From assembly GCA_023653785.1 (NCBI GenBank), contig JAMKCH010056573.1, forward strand, positions 1 to 64,000: a stretch of DNA of 64,000 bases, read 5' to 3'. The stretch comes from Ophioderma brevispina (taxonomy: Eukaryota; Echinodermata; Ophiuroidea; Amphilepidida; Ophiodermatidae). The translations under genes were made by a program, and so were the position numbers. The notes beneath the pieces were generated by a model. The model ran no database searches. It was not told the DNA's origin and saw only the letters and a program-made list of their open reading frames with translations. This document shows positions 36,363 through 47,828 of this stretch, piece after piece (the first letter of the stretch is position 1; the number at the start of each line of letters is the position of its first letter).

Positions 36363-36765
36363 ACTTAGGCGGATCCATTGTAAGTGACGTCAGTTTGATG
36401 TTAAAGAACCGCATCGGTTAGCTGTAAACAATTTAGTTTGGCCTATAAAATTATAGTTATGATTATGATATGATGTGTGGGTGTTACGTTCACGATAGGG
36501 TTTTTTTTTCAAATATATTATTTTTATTGCTTGTGTCAGGAGCATGTAGCGTCAGGTCGTATTCACTATCGATGTTTAATTAGGTACGTTAGGTGATGAA
36601 ATTGTGCTATTAAATTCAGGTTATTTTTTTTAAATGTGTCAGTTACTGTAATTATATAAATAAATAAATTAAAATTAAGGTACCCTAACGGGTTATGGCG
36701 TTGCAGTCCAAGGACGGAAGGGAGAGTGCGCGCGGCGTGTGTTTGTGTGTGGTTTGGTGTGGTAT
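36362..36765 (+). repeat. Module F
   Basis: GTAAGTGACGTCAGTTTGAT, TTTGGCCTATAAAATTATAG, CACGATAGGGTTTTT, GTGTTTAATTAGGTA, then a GC-rich GCGCGCGGCGTG and a GT run leading into minisatellite units. Confidence 0.8.
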
Positions 36766-37106
36766 GGCTATCTACCAGTAGATAGCAGGATGGACAAAGG
36801 ATATCTCAGGAGATCGCAGGATGATAATGGCTATCTCCAGTAGATAGAAGGTGGTGAACAATAATGGCTAGTCTCAGTAGATAGCAGGATGACAACAATC
36901 GCTATTAAGTAGATAGCAGAATGACCAAATTAGCTATCTACAGTAGATAGCAGGTTGACAAAGTAGGCCTATCTACAGTATATCGCCGGATGAAACAATA
37001 GCTATCGAAAGTAGATAGCAGGATGAACCAAATGGCTATTACAGTAGATAACCAGGTGTAACAATGTTAGCTACCTACATAGCGGCATGACAACAATGAC
37101 TATCTA
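36766..37106 (+). repeat. Minisatellite array 2b
   Basis: About ten 34-bp units ending with GCTACCTACATAGCGGCATG and one further unit, after which LINE sequence starts. Array 3b ends in the same way. Confidence 0.85.
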
Positions 37107-37408
37107 CAGTCGTCGTCCTCATATCGGGTCCGGGGACGGAATGGAAGAAGCACTGACTACATGTTAGTAGAACCCAGATATCCCTGTCATGCATTATATA
37201 CTGGATCTCTGTAGATCTAGATGAGATCGCTCTTGCTTGTGTCAGGTAATGAAGGGGGACTTCTGCCTCTGATGATTTCCCACGGGAGGAGCCCAGACAA
37301 TCAAAGTGGGAGATGGGGTGGTTGGTGGTGCGATGCAGGCCCATGCAAAACAAAACGGCGTTGTTGATTGTGAAGATATTGGAGGGATCTTCACCGTATA
37401 TTTGGTGT
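37107..37408 (-). mobile_element. RTE-like LINE, 3' end only
   Basis: Nucleotide match to 41,618-41,915, the 3' end of the RTE-like element. In translation it contains I-Q-Y-I-M-H-D-R-D-I-W and R-T-T-N-H-P-I-S-H. The match ends abruptly near 37,408, after CACCGTATATTTGGTGTTT. Confidence 0.8.
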
Positions 37409-37940
37409 TTTGTCAGTGCATATGCATTGGATAGGTTCTCCTCCATTGGGACCGTCAGCTCTCTGAAGATCACTGTCTTTGTTTTGGTAGAAAAGATGGT
37501 GATATCTGGTCTCTTAGTATCTGAGTTCGGATTCTCAGGTGTGATGGTTTTTTTCTGATTTGCCTCTACGACGTATGGTGCCAGACCTGTAGAGATTGCT
37601 TTCAGTGTTTGGTCATGGCGCCAGTTGTATCTTCCGCTTTGTAATGAGTAGCTACAACCATTGAGGAAGTGGAACAGTGTACAATGACGATGATGACAAA
37701 ATTGGCAGAGTCCGAGATTGGTCTTGCCCCACAGTTTCAGATTGGCAGGAGATGGAAGTTGATCATGAATTGCGTTGATGTGGAAAGACAGCAGCTCTGG
37801 CGTCCAGACATACAAAAGTTTCTTCCAGGAGATGTCGACCTGCATGACAGACTCCCACCAACCACTGCCCTTGTTTCGCACATCCGTAAAGGTAGACCAA
37901 CATGTCTTCCTCATCTACATCTTTTATTAATCCGGTGAGG
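37409..37940 (-). pseudogene. R2-type LINE fragment: zinc knuckle and restriction-like endonuclease
   Basis: C-terminal part of a site-specific-type non-LTR retrotransposon protein. An open frame at 37,075-37,914 encodes, in order: S-P-A-N-L-K-L-W-G, a C-x2-C...H...C cluster (C-Q-F-C, then T-L-F-H-F-L-N-G-C), R-Y-N-W-R-H-D-Q, and a restriction-like endonuclease core R-P-D-I-T-I...R-E-L-T-V-P...K. This order (RT end, zinc knuckle, PD-(D/E)xK nuclease) is the R2/NeSL/Hero-type layout; which family is uncertain. No reverse transcriptase core is recognisable upstream. The frame continues without a stop into the unrelated RTE-like 3' end, forming a chimera of 279 residues that is probably not a host gene. 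Confidence 0.7.
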
Positions 37941-37944
37941 CATT

Positions 37945-38800
37945 TCCCTTGTTCTTGATGACTCATGTCTTTGATCAGCTTTTCAAGACTCATGTCTTTG
38001 ATCAACTTCTATCAAATTTTTGCAAATGCAGAAAAAGTCTGACAAACTGAACAAGGCGCTCTGCCTGAGTTGAACTTACTGAACTCGCTTGTGGAAGCAT
38101 GGAACATAGGCCAGGTAAAAATGGAGACCTGGAATGGACAGACTTGTCCATGGGTATTTCATGATGGAATGATAAGTACACATAAATTATTTTGGCAACC
38201 GGGTTTTTCAAATCTGAAATCATAGCATGCAGTTGTGCTAAATACCAGTTTTCTGGTAGGGTAGGACACGATCTGCTCGATTTGGGCATTGGGGATTTCC
38301 ATGCCTAGGAAAAATGATGCTCCGTGGACAAGTCTGTTTTGCTGACTTATTGTTCAGTGGACCATATCTTGAGAACCACTCAACCAAAATGAACAATTTT
38401 TTTTCAGGCAAGATGCTCAATTACCCATTCTTTATGATAAAATAAAATCCACAGATATCAAATTTTAAAAAAGTGGAAAAATATCACTTTCATTTTGGGT
38501 AAAGTTTTTATTGGGTCACCCTGTATATGGTTGAATGTGCCATTCTGAAGTAAGGCCTCAAGAGGTTTTGGAAATCTTAACGCCACCAATACTTCCCATT
38601 TTATATGCTGGTTGCACGCTTATGTGAAGTTGGTCAAACCTCGTAATCAATGTAGCAAACTGTTGTTTTTAATATAGGTGCATAAACAATCACTTCATAT
38701 CAGAAGCGACATCCATCCGGGGGTCTCGAAATATCGCACCAGAAGTGAGATTACATTTTTATTTTTTTGGGCCTAAATTTCCCAAAAAATAATATAAACC
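37945..38800. other. Unclassified repeat-like sequence
   Basis: Begins with a two-copy 27-bp tandem repeat (GACTCATGTCTTTGATCA twice, 37,960-38,010). Contains GGGTCACCCTGTATA near 38,513, a phrase often seen at ends of interspersed elements. No frame that I can assign. Confidence 0.4.
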
Positions 38801-38806
38801 CCATGA

Positions 38807-38907
38807 TATACTTCCAGTCGCAGCAAGCGATTTCTGCGAGCATGCGTAACACTTGGGTCAGAATCCGGTATTGCGCACGCCAATCGCTCGCTGCGACTGG
38901 AAGTATA
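38807..38907. mobile_element. Short inverted-repeat element, about 100 bp
   Basis: Arms of 26 bases with one mismatch: TATACTTCCAGTCGCAGC at the left and GCTGCGACTGGAAGTATA at the right, around a loop of about 50 bases. Flanked by TA-rich sequence. Only one copy was seen in the window, so mobility is inferred from structure. Confidence 0.5.
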
Positions 38908-40040
38908 TAAGCGAGGGTAATAATTTGGTCCCATGTTGGATCAGGTCATCGGAACAACATATGAACGTTGTGCACCCCTGCCTCGATTGCCTCAGTACAC
39001 AAGCGCATATCAAGCTACCTTTGTTTTCCCTAAGGCATTTAAAGAAAATTTTTAATTTAGTAATTTAGTATTCCAGAAGAATTAAATTGTAATAGTGATC
39101 CCCAATAATGAAAATATACAAGAAAAGATCCAAAACTGTATATTCAAGTTCGACTCGTAGATGGCTGTCTGTAGCTTAAAGGCTATTTCTTTCGAATTTT
39201 GGCGGCCATTTTGAAAATTGCTCTTTACTAGGTACTGTCAATACTCATAGTGACTGGACTGACACTACACAATAATTACATGTAAAAACAAATCTTATTT
39301 CCTTAGCTATTTTCCCTATATAATATACTATTTTCTGGAACATTTGGCGGGCCATTTGAAACGCGCCCTCTCGTACGTCTTCATCATGACTCTATCTATT
39401 TTGGGATTGTAAACTGTGAAATTAACATGTCACGGCGCCTCTTTCGTACAATTTTGTAAGCTTAACCCTCACCAGTTCATTGATCACACCTGAAAGAGTT
39501 AAATCTTTTGAAATTGCAGGAATAGCGTAAAAGGTGGAAGGAAAAAAAGGAAAAGTCTGTTGACTGTCTGAAAAAAGTTATTTTTTTCAACTGAATAAAA
39601 TTATAAAAAAGAAGACAACAGCAATTTTGCAAAAATGTGAATCTCCAGTCATTACGTATTGTAGTATGTGTCCGTCCGGACAGTCATTCCTGAAAATCCA
39701 ATTGTGGTTTTCTTAGTTATGTTGCGTTTAGTCTTACTTATAAGGGTATGTTAAAGGTCTCATGCATGGCCCGCTCGCTAATAAACTACAAAAACACGTG
39801 CTTAGAAATTTAAACACTTTTCTAAACACTATTTTGCAACCACGTTTCTAAACATTTTGAAATGTCTATTTAATATCGAAACCCCTTATATCTAAACATT
39901 ATAAACATCTAAACATATTTAGGGATTTGACATTAGGTGTTTATGCAATTGATGCCAAGTGTTTAGGAATTAACATGTCAATCTCTAAACATTAATTTGC
40001 AACCCCCTTTTCTAAACCCTTTTTTCAGTGTATAGATGCC
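38908..40040. other. Intergenic with short imperfect repeats
   Basis: Two GGC-GGCCATTTTGAAA-like stretches (near 39,205 and 39,345), and repeated TCTAAACA phrases between 39,820 and 40,015. No gene. Confidence 0.4.
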
Positions 40041-40044
40041 TCAA

Positions 40045-40372
40045 TGATCCCCAGAACCCCAGATTTTACCGGAAGTGGTCAAAATATGTGGTATCAAAGA
40101 AAGCTACTAGTTTTCTCATTTACCCTGTGAAATCTTGGCTAAAGGATGTTTGGTTTGGAAAATTATGATCGTAAATATACTGACCATTTGGTCGACCAAT
40201 ATAAATTTTACACAGTGCCTCTATGGGGCTTACAAATCACGTTTCGAGCTCTCACATCAAAACGATTAACAAATATCTGCCGGAACTTTACAGATGGGTG
40301 TTTGGGGTGAAGGTCAAATCTATAGATGAAAACTTCTATACTTAAATCGGGCCATCCCCTTGTGTAGATACC
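40045..40372 (+). mobile_element. Family C element, degenerate ends
   Basis: Interior landmarks of family C in order: GGAAGTGGTCAAAATATGTG, TTTACCCTGTGAAATCTTGG, GGATGTTTGGTTTGG, GGTCGACCAATATAAA, AAATCGGGCCATCCCC. The left terminus is not recognisable. Confidence 0.65.
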
Positions 40373-40634
40373 CTATTCTGGTTACCACATGCAAAAAAAG
40401 CGATTTTTTGATAATTTTTTTCCATTTTTTGATTGATCAAATCACTGATAGTGACTTTATTTTTTAAAGTCGCTCTTCCTTAAATGATCCAAAATACATT
40501 CCCACAAAAAATAAAGAAATTAAATGTGTCAGAAAGTTTTGAAAATCACTAACTTACCCCTTACAAGACAAACCTTAAAAACCCCATTTCTTTTACATAA
40601 ACATCCAAACTCTCAATCTCTTTGAAATAGCTAT

Positions 40635-40857
40635 GATACACTGCAACAGTAGATAGCATAATGACAACAATGTCTATCTTCAGCATTCTGCTGTACATTG
40701 TACATAGTTAATGCTGTGATCCTGCCGAACTCTGTGGATAGCATTATTGTCATTTTGCTCTCTACTAGAGTAGATATCAGGATGGAAACAATAGCTCATT
40801 ACAGTAGATAGCAGGTTGACAACAATGCTATCTACAATAGATAGCAGAATGACAACT
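40635..40857 (+). repeat. Minisatellite array 3a with orientation switch
   Basis: Forward units, then inverted unit sequence near 40,670-40,780 (CATTATTGTCATTTTGCTCT), then forward units up to module F. Same arrangement as array 2a. Confidence 0.8.
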
Positions 40858-41248
40858 GTACTTAAGATTGATCCATGTAAGTGAACGTCAGTTTGATGTA
40901 AAGAACCGCCATTCCGTTTAGCTAGTAAACACTTTAGTTTGGCCTATAAAATTATAGTTATGATATGTTATGTTATGCTGTGTTACGTCACGATAGGGTT
41001 TTTTAAATATAATTATTTTTATGCCGTGTCATGATCATGTAGTGTCATGTCGTATCATATCGTGTTTAATTAGGTAATGTTAGGTGATGAAATATGATGC
41101 TATCTCATATTCATGTTATTTTATGATGTGCTAAGTGAATTATATAAATAAATAAATAAATTAACGGTACTTATCGGGTTATGCGTTGCCGTCAAAGGCG
41201 AAAGGTAAGTTCGCGCGCGGCGTGTGTTTGTGTGTGTGTTTGTGTGTG
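40858..41248 (+). repeat. Module F
   Basis: The cleanest copy: GTAAGTGAACGTCAGTTTGA, TTTGGCCTATAAAATTATAG, GTTACGTCACGATAGGG, GTCATGATCATGTAGTGTCA, GTGTTTAATTAGGTAA, then AAATAAATAAATAAATT, GCGCGCGGCGTG and a GT run. Confidence 0.85.
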
Positions 41249-41617
41249 CTATGGGCTATCTACAGTAGATAGCAGGACTGGACAACAAGGAGTTTATCTC
41301 AGTTAGATCGCAGGAGGGATGATAATGGATGATCATACAGTAGATAGCAGAGTTGACAATAATGGCTATCTACAGTAGATAGCAGGCTGACAACAATAGC
41401 TTCTACAGTAAGAGCAGAATGGAAACAATAAGCATCTACAGTAGATAGCAGGTTGAGCATAATGGCGATCTACAGTAGTAGCGGATGCACAACATAGCTA
41501 TATACAGTAGATATCAGGTCGATGACAAATGGCTTAGTCTATCAGTAGATACAGGATGGTAACAATGTTTAGCTACCTACATAGCGGCATGACAACAATG
41601 ACTATCTAGAGTAGATC
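41249..41617 (+). repeat. Minisatellite array 3b
   Basis: About eleven 34-bp units. The last palindrome is cut at GTAGAT, where the LINE 3' tail (ATCATCATCATC) begins. Confidence 0.85.
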
Positions 41618-41624
41618 ATCATCA

Positions 41625-43000
41625 TCATCGGTCGTCCGTGGACGGAATGGAAGAAGCACTGGCTACATGTTCGAACCAGATATCCCTGTCATGCATGATA
41701 TACTGGATCTCTTGTAGATCTAGATTGAGATCGCTCTTGATGGTGTCAGTGTACTGAAGGGGACTTCTGCCTCTGCATGATTTCCCACCGGGAGGAGCCC
41801 AGAAAATCAAGTGGGAGATGGGTTGGTTGGTGGTGCGGATGCAGTGACCAGCAAAACATAAACGGCGTTGTCTGATTGTTGAAGATATTGGAGGGATATC
41901 ACCGTATACTTTGGTGTTTGGAATATCATCCTTCCAACTGATGTCGAGCACTCTTCGTAAAAGTTGAGAGTAGCACCCGTTTATACGATCTTCCATTTTC
42001 TTGCTGATTGTTTCTGAGCCATACAACAGAATGCTTTCAACGCAGGCTTTGAAGAATCTGATTTTAGTCCTTCGATCTACGAGGCTTTCCAGATCTTGTG
42101 GAGTGTATTGCAGGGACGACCCATGTTGGTGCTTTCTACATTTGAATTCATGAAAAAGAATCCGGAAATATGAACCAAGGTTATTTGAATTCAGGTACAT
42201 TTTGCGAGTCAATCCTTGATGGTCTTTAACGAAGGCTGACGAGGAATATTTCCATAAGGGTTTTAGTTTTCCCCTCATTCAAGTGTAGACCAACTGCATT
42301 TGATCTGGCATACAGCACTCTTTGTAACAGGAGTTCTGCTTTGTTAATAGATGAGGCCTAAGAGAGCAATTTGTCATAGGCGAAAATCGAAATCGGATCG
42401 GGAAGTCGGATTCTGGAGTCGCTGCTCCTTCTGGGGCTTCCACAGAAATCCCATTTCATTGCTGAATCTGCCAAGTGCATGGCTTTGCATAACATAATCA
42501 AAGAACTGTGATGACAATGAATGGGGCCAAGGTGTTACCTTGAGAACACCCGCTCTGAAATAGTGAATGGTTCAGTCTCTCCATCGGGTGATAAGACAAT
42601 GGCTGTAGAATTGTCATTAAATCACCTGTAATAGCAATGATGGGATCCGGAATGACCATAGGCTCGAAGGATGTAAACTTCGATCTCGGTGGACGGAGTC
42701 AAAGGCTTTGGAGAAGTCAATGAACGGCTGCCAGGGGGAGAAGAGAATTTTTTTTTCCATTCCTTCAATACCCTTCTAAGGCAAGAATCTGGGTGATGGT
42801 GGAACGTTTTTCTCTGAATCCATTTTGATTCCAACGGAGAAGCGGTCTTACGTTGTGGAACGTATTCTGTTCAACAACATTAGATTGTAGACCTTGCCCC
42901 GATGCAGGAGAGGCTAAGGTCCCTCTGATAGTTGTTCGGCCGTGAGAGGTCTCCTTTTTTAGGGATGGGAATGATGGCACTCAGTGACCACTGTTAGGTA
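41625..43000 (-). pseudogene. RTE-like reverse transcriptase and C-terminal domain, decayed
   Basis: The entry block is at 42,765-42,980 with N-Q-N-G-F-R-E-K-R-S-T and Q-I-L-A-L-E-G. The usual D-F-S-K-A-F-D-S block is split over frames near 42,690-42,720. Near 42,361-42,390 the catalytic F-A-D-D reads F-A-Y-D, so one metal-binding aspartate is lost even before counting frameshifts. The last 217 codons (41,625-42,278) are open and include L-L-Y-G-S-E-T, I-N-G-C-Y-S-Q-L-L-R, I-R-Q-R-R-L-C-F-A-G-H-C and M-H-D-R-D-I-W, standard for the C-terminus of these LINEs. Confidence 0.82.
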
Positions 43001-43879
43001 ATCTCATGATGAATCAGTTGCCTTTGCAGACTTCGAGTAGTGGGGCTTGAAACTGCTTGGACTTCCAAATCTCTAGAGGAATGTTGTCAAGTCCAATGGC
43101 CCACCTGGCTTTGGCTGGATGAAGAGCGGGACTCCAACTCATCTGGGAGTGAATTCATTTACTTCTATTGGGAGGGTGTTTTCAACTACAGGTATGATGT
43201 CAAAGTTCAGTGGTCTGGGACAGTGGTTGTTTCCCGAGAAGATTCTGGAAATGTTGAGCCAGGCTGATATTCTCTCATCTGGGGTACCCGATATCATTGC
43301 TGGTTTTATTTCTTTCCTTCCAAATTTCGTTGATTGACCCTCGCCAGGTCGACATGTTTTTAGAGTGGTGCCTGTTGAAACTGCAAGATCTTTCTCGTTT
43401 AGCGATTTATCTTCTGAAAGTGAAAGGTACGCTTCTTTGAGTACCTGAGGGGGTTCTGGTGGTGTCATTCACCCTGGTCGGATTGGCGTTTTGAAGGCTA
43501 CTTCTGGCTTTGACCTTGAGAGATGGACTTAAGGTTCTTTCTTTGGTTTTGGCGTAGCACTTCTCTGGCAGCATCCAGACCAAGACGTTGAAAGGTTTAT
43601 CATACTTCTTTGGGCAGATTGATCTTGGAGCTCGCCCTGCAGAAGGCTGAAACGATTTGAAACACATCAACAGCAAACCCTTTCTTGAAGTGGTTGTCTT
43701 GGCGTAGTGCTTTGAAGGTCAGTGAGCAGGATGTGTTGCCTGATTCTTTGGAGCAACGAAGACTGAGATTATCCTTGGTTGTTACTATATGGTGGTCAGA
43801 TCCAAGTGTGAGAAGGAGCTCTATGCTTCAGTGTTGCGGATGGAGTTTCGCCACTTCCTTCTAACGGATGAAGTCCATT

Positions 43880-44540
43880 TGTGATTTTGGTTTGAATCTC
43901 GGTACTGGAAGTCCACTGTTTCGTTGTGGTTTCCTAAACGAGGTGGTTGTTACCCGCACAAGAAGATTGGATTCTTTTGCAAAGTGAGGAGGATGTGTCC
44001 CATTCTGTGGTAAGGTCGTTGGGAAGGAGAAACTGGTGTCGTCTGTTCCAGTTTGGCATAAAATCTCCACAGAATAGACAATGTGGTGTTGTGGAATGCT
44101 TGGTCATGGTGTCCGACAAGTCCTTATAAAAAGAGAGAACCCCCTGATCTTTCAGAGCAATTAGTAGGACTGTAGACATAAATGATTGTAGTTGCTGGGT
44201 TCCCGAGAAAACTTGCATATAAGTCTGGGCTTATCGTGGTTACGAGACAAACATTTCGATGCATGAGTCTTCATCAAAAAGCCAACTCCCCCCTACTGAT
44301 GCTCCCATTTATTTCTAGTAGCTGAGGAAGTGATAAATGTGAAATGATTGAAGCCATCTGAAACTCTTAACATCATAGTTGGAATCATAGATGAAACGAT
44401 GTTCTTGTAGGATATGACGTCAGTTAAACTTGGATGCAGAAGTGACAAGCTCCTCAATACTGTGAGGTTGATTCAATGTTCTTGTATTGAAAAGTACTAA
44501 CTTGGCGATACGTTTACCTTACCCAAAAACTTGATGCGTT
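43880..44540 (-). pseudogene. RTE-like AP endonuclease domain, decayed
   Basis: Starts near 44,520 with L-V-L-F-N-T-R-T-L-N, the first strand of the nuclease. Near 44,050-44,110 the phrase C-G-D-F-M stands for the G-D-F-N-A block, preceded by D-Q-G-V-L-S-F-Y-K-D-L. The end near 43,865-43,890 reads K-S-Q-M-D-F-I, matching the usual S-Q-I-D-Y-I. Fragmented into several frames. Confidence 0.75.
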
Positions 44541-45391
44541 CCTCCATTTGATCTCAAATCAGCCGATGCCGTCCTCGGGAGGTGTAGGGTAGAAGCGTCA
44601 TGTTTCAGATATTTCTGACGAGATGTCCAAGGGATGTATAGGCAGGGGCATTAACCCTGGTGCTTTGAATTGTAACTTCCGTTCTTTCAAGAGCTAAATA
44701 CTCCATTGGTTCACTATGCTTAGTGGAGCTCCGACTGGCTATCCACCACACAAGATTGTTAATTGCGACCAAAAGTGATTTGAACTACACTGTCACTATG
44801 GGGAGGTAGAAATGAGATAGAAAAGAGCGAAAAGAGTATAGTCCACACACCAGGTGGCCACCCACCACTGCCCGGCATTTTCCCTTTGAAAATAGAAGAG
44901 GCAGATGCTGTCCCGAACTTGGTCTGATGGACATTGTCCGGTTTTGGACAACACCCCTCGATGTGGACAACTCCCATCTCCTACTCTCCATGTGGGGTTG
45001 CGCCGTCACCATCACTCTGAGGATATGTGTCCTGTACCCCCGAGTGATAACGCTAATGGGTGGCTACGACGACTTACCTATGGATTCAGGCGCCTTTAAC
45101 CTACACATGGGATGGAACCAACTATCCCAGACAAAACCAGATGAAATCAAATATACTACAAAGCCAACTAACTTGGCTCTCCTATCCTAGCCAGCTGGTG
45201 GCGAGGAAAATGTAAGAGTAAGAAAAGAGGACAGAAAGAATGAAAAGAATGAAAAAGAAGAAAATAGTGAAGTGAAGATGAGGGCATCCATATGAGGAGA
45301 AATCTATATGGAGACAATCCAATTCCACAACAGTTTCTGGAACTGGCAAATGTAATTTTCGTGGCCTCCTCGCACTGGGACGTCCTCCCTT

Positions 45392-47828
45392 TTCATTAGC
45401 TAGCAGGATGACAACAATGTATATCACAGTAGATAGCAGGATGACACCAATGCTATCTACAGTAGATCACAGGATGACAACGATGGCTATCTACAGTAGA
45501 GAGCAGAATGACAACAATGGCTATATAACAGTAGATATCAGGTGAACAACAATGCTAATACAGTGATAGCAGGATGGAAACAATAGCTATATTCATTAGA
45601 AGAGAATGACAACATGGCCATCTTACAGTGAAAGCAGGATGATAACAATGGTATCTACATAGATAACAGGGTGATAACAATGGTTAGCTACATAAATAGC
45701 AGCATACAACAATGACTATCTAGAGTAGATAGCAGATGGCACAACGGCTATCTACATTCTATCGCAGTCTTGACAACATGGGGCTATTTACAGCAAATAG
45801 AGGATAAAAAATTGGATATCTTACAGTAGATACCAGAATACAGACTATCTAAAGAAAATAGCAGGATGACAAGAATGACTTTGCACAATAGATTAGCAGA
45901 TGACAAGGGGACAATGGCTACCTACAGTAGATGCAGGTTGATAACAATGGCTACCTACATTAGATAGCATGTTGACAACAATGGCTATTTACAGTAGTAG
46001 CAGGATGACAACAATGGCTATCTACGGTAGATATCAGGATTACACAAGGAAATATTCTACAGTAGAAGGCAGGTTGACAACAATGGCTATATCAGTGAAT
46101 AGCAGGTTGACAACAATGGATATCTACAGTATATAGCAAAATGGCACCAATTTCTATCTACCAGTCAGAGCAGGTTTACAACAATGGCTATTACACAAAT
46201 AGCAGGATAGCAACAATGGCTATCTACAGTCGATAGCGAATGATTAATGGCTAACTACAGTAGAAGATGGATGGCATCAATGGCGATCTACAGTAGCTAG
46301 CAATTGACAACAATGGCTATCTACAATAGGTAGCAGGATGACAATGATTATTTTACGGGTACTAGCAGATTACAACCCTAGCGTAACTCCAGTAGTAGCA
46401 GGATGACAACAATAGCATCTACGGTAGATAGCACACTGACAACAATGGTATCTACAGTAATCAACAGAATTGACAACATGGCTATCTATAAAGATAGCAG
46501 GATACAACAGGTTTAGTCTACCTAATACAGCATGACCACAATGATAATAGCCGCTGAAATCTACAGTAGATAACATGATGAGACAATTGCTATCCAGTAG
46601 TAGCAAGGTTGACAACGTGGCTATCTACATTAGATCGCAGGATGACAACAGGGCTATCTCCAGTAAGATAACAAGCTGACCATACTATCTACAGTAGAAA
46701 GCAGATGAATAACAATGGCTATCTACAGTAGACGCAGGTTTGACAACAATTAATATCTACAATATATAGCAGAATGAAAACAAAATCATCACAGTATGTC
46801 GGAGGATGAAAATGGCTATCTAAAGTAGATAGCAGTCACAGCAATGGCTATATACAGCAAATAGCAGGATGGCAACAATGGCTATCTACAGTAGTCGCAG
46901 AATGATAATGGCTAACTACAGTAGACTGAAGGATGAACTTCATGCTTATCTACAGTATACAGCAAATTGACAACAATGGCTAACCTACAATAGATAGCAG
47001 GATGACAACAATGCTAATCTAGAGTGAGATAGCAAGGATGACCCAAATGGCTATCTCAGTAGATAGCAAGGATTGCAACAATGGATATCACAGCAATAGC
47101 AGGTTGACACCACATGCTATCTACAGTATGATAGCAGGTTGCCAACATGGCTATATAAATAAATAGTCAGGTTGACAACTTGGATATCTACAGTAGATAG
47201 CAAAATGGCAACAGTGCTATCTACAGTAGAAGCAAGTTGACAACAATGGCTATATACAGCCATAGCGATGGCAACAATGGCTATCTACAGTAGATAGCAG
47301 AATATAATGGACATACTCTGTAATAGAAGGATGACAGCAATGGCTTATCTACAGTATATAGTCAGATTGACACAATGGCGATCTACAATAGATGCAGGAT
47401 GACATGGCCTGTTTATCAGTAGTGAGCGGATGACAATAGCTAACTCCAGTAGATAGCATCATGACAACAATTGCTATCTACGGTAGATAGCAGAAATGAT
47501 AACAATTTTATCTACAATATATAGCCAGGATGACACAAGGTTAGCCTACCTCAATAGCCGCATGACAACAAGGATACAACGCAGCATGAAATCTACAGTA
47601 GATAACATGATGATAACAATGGCTATCTACAGTAGATAGCAATGTTGACAACGATGGCTATCTACAGTAGATAGCAGGATGACAACAATGGCTATCTCCA
47701 GTAGATAACAAGTTGACAATGGCTATCTACAGTAGAAGGTTGGCAACAATGGCTATTTACAGCAGATAGCAGGATAAAAAAATGGATATCTACAGTAGAT
47801 ACCAGAATGACTGTGACTATCTAAAGAT
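45392..47828 (+). repeat. Minisatellite array 4
   Basis: About 70 copies of the 34-bp unit, continuing the array split by the LINE. The variant block with GTAGATAACATGATG occurs near 46,510 and 47,545. The array ends with GATAAAAAAATGGATATC and GATACCAGAATGAC, then module X, exactly as at the end of array 1. Confidence 0.9.

Larger units (their letters stand above)
41618..45385 (-). mobile_element. RTE-like non-LTR retrotransposon inserted in the minisatellite
   Basis: Minus-strand LINE of about 3.77 kb lying inside a minisatellite unit: the left flank ends GAGTAGAT and the right flank resumes TAGCAGGATGAC. In transcription order: a probable 5' untranslated region (45,385-44,560), an AP endonuclease (44,540-43,880), a linker, a reverse transcriptase (43,000-42,250), a C-terminal domain (42,250-41,640) and a short GAT-repeat tail. 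The single-frame layout without a separate ORF1 and the GAT-rich tail suit the RTE clade. It is inactive through frameshifts. The 5' boundary is inferred from where array sequence resumes. Confidence 0.8.

Noticed and set aside
37075..37914. Host gene of 279 codons
   Set aside because: Both halves are recognisable LINE parts, and the frame ends in minisatellite sequence.
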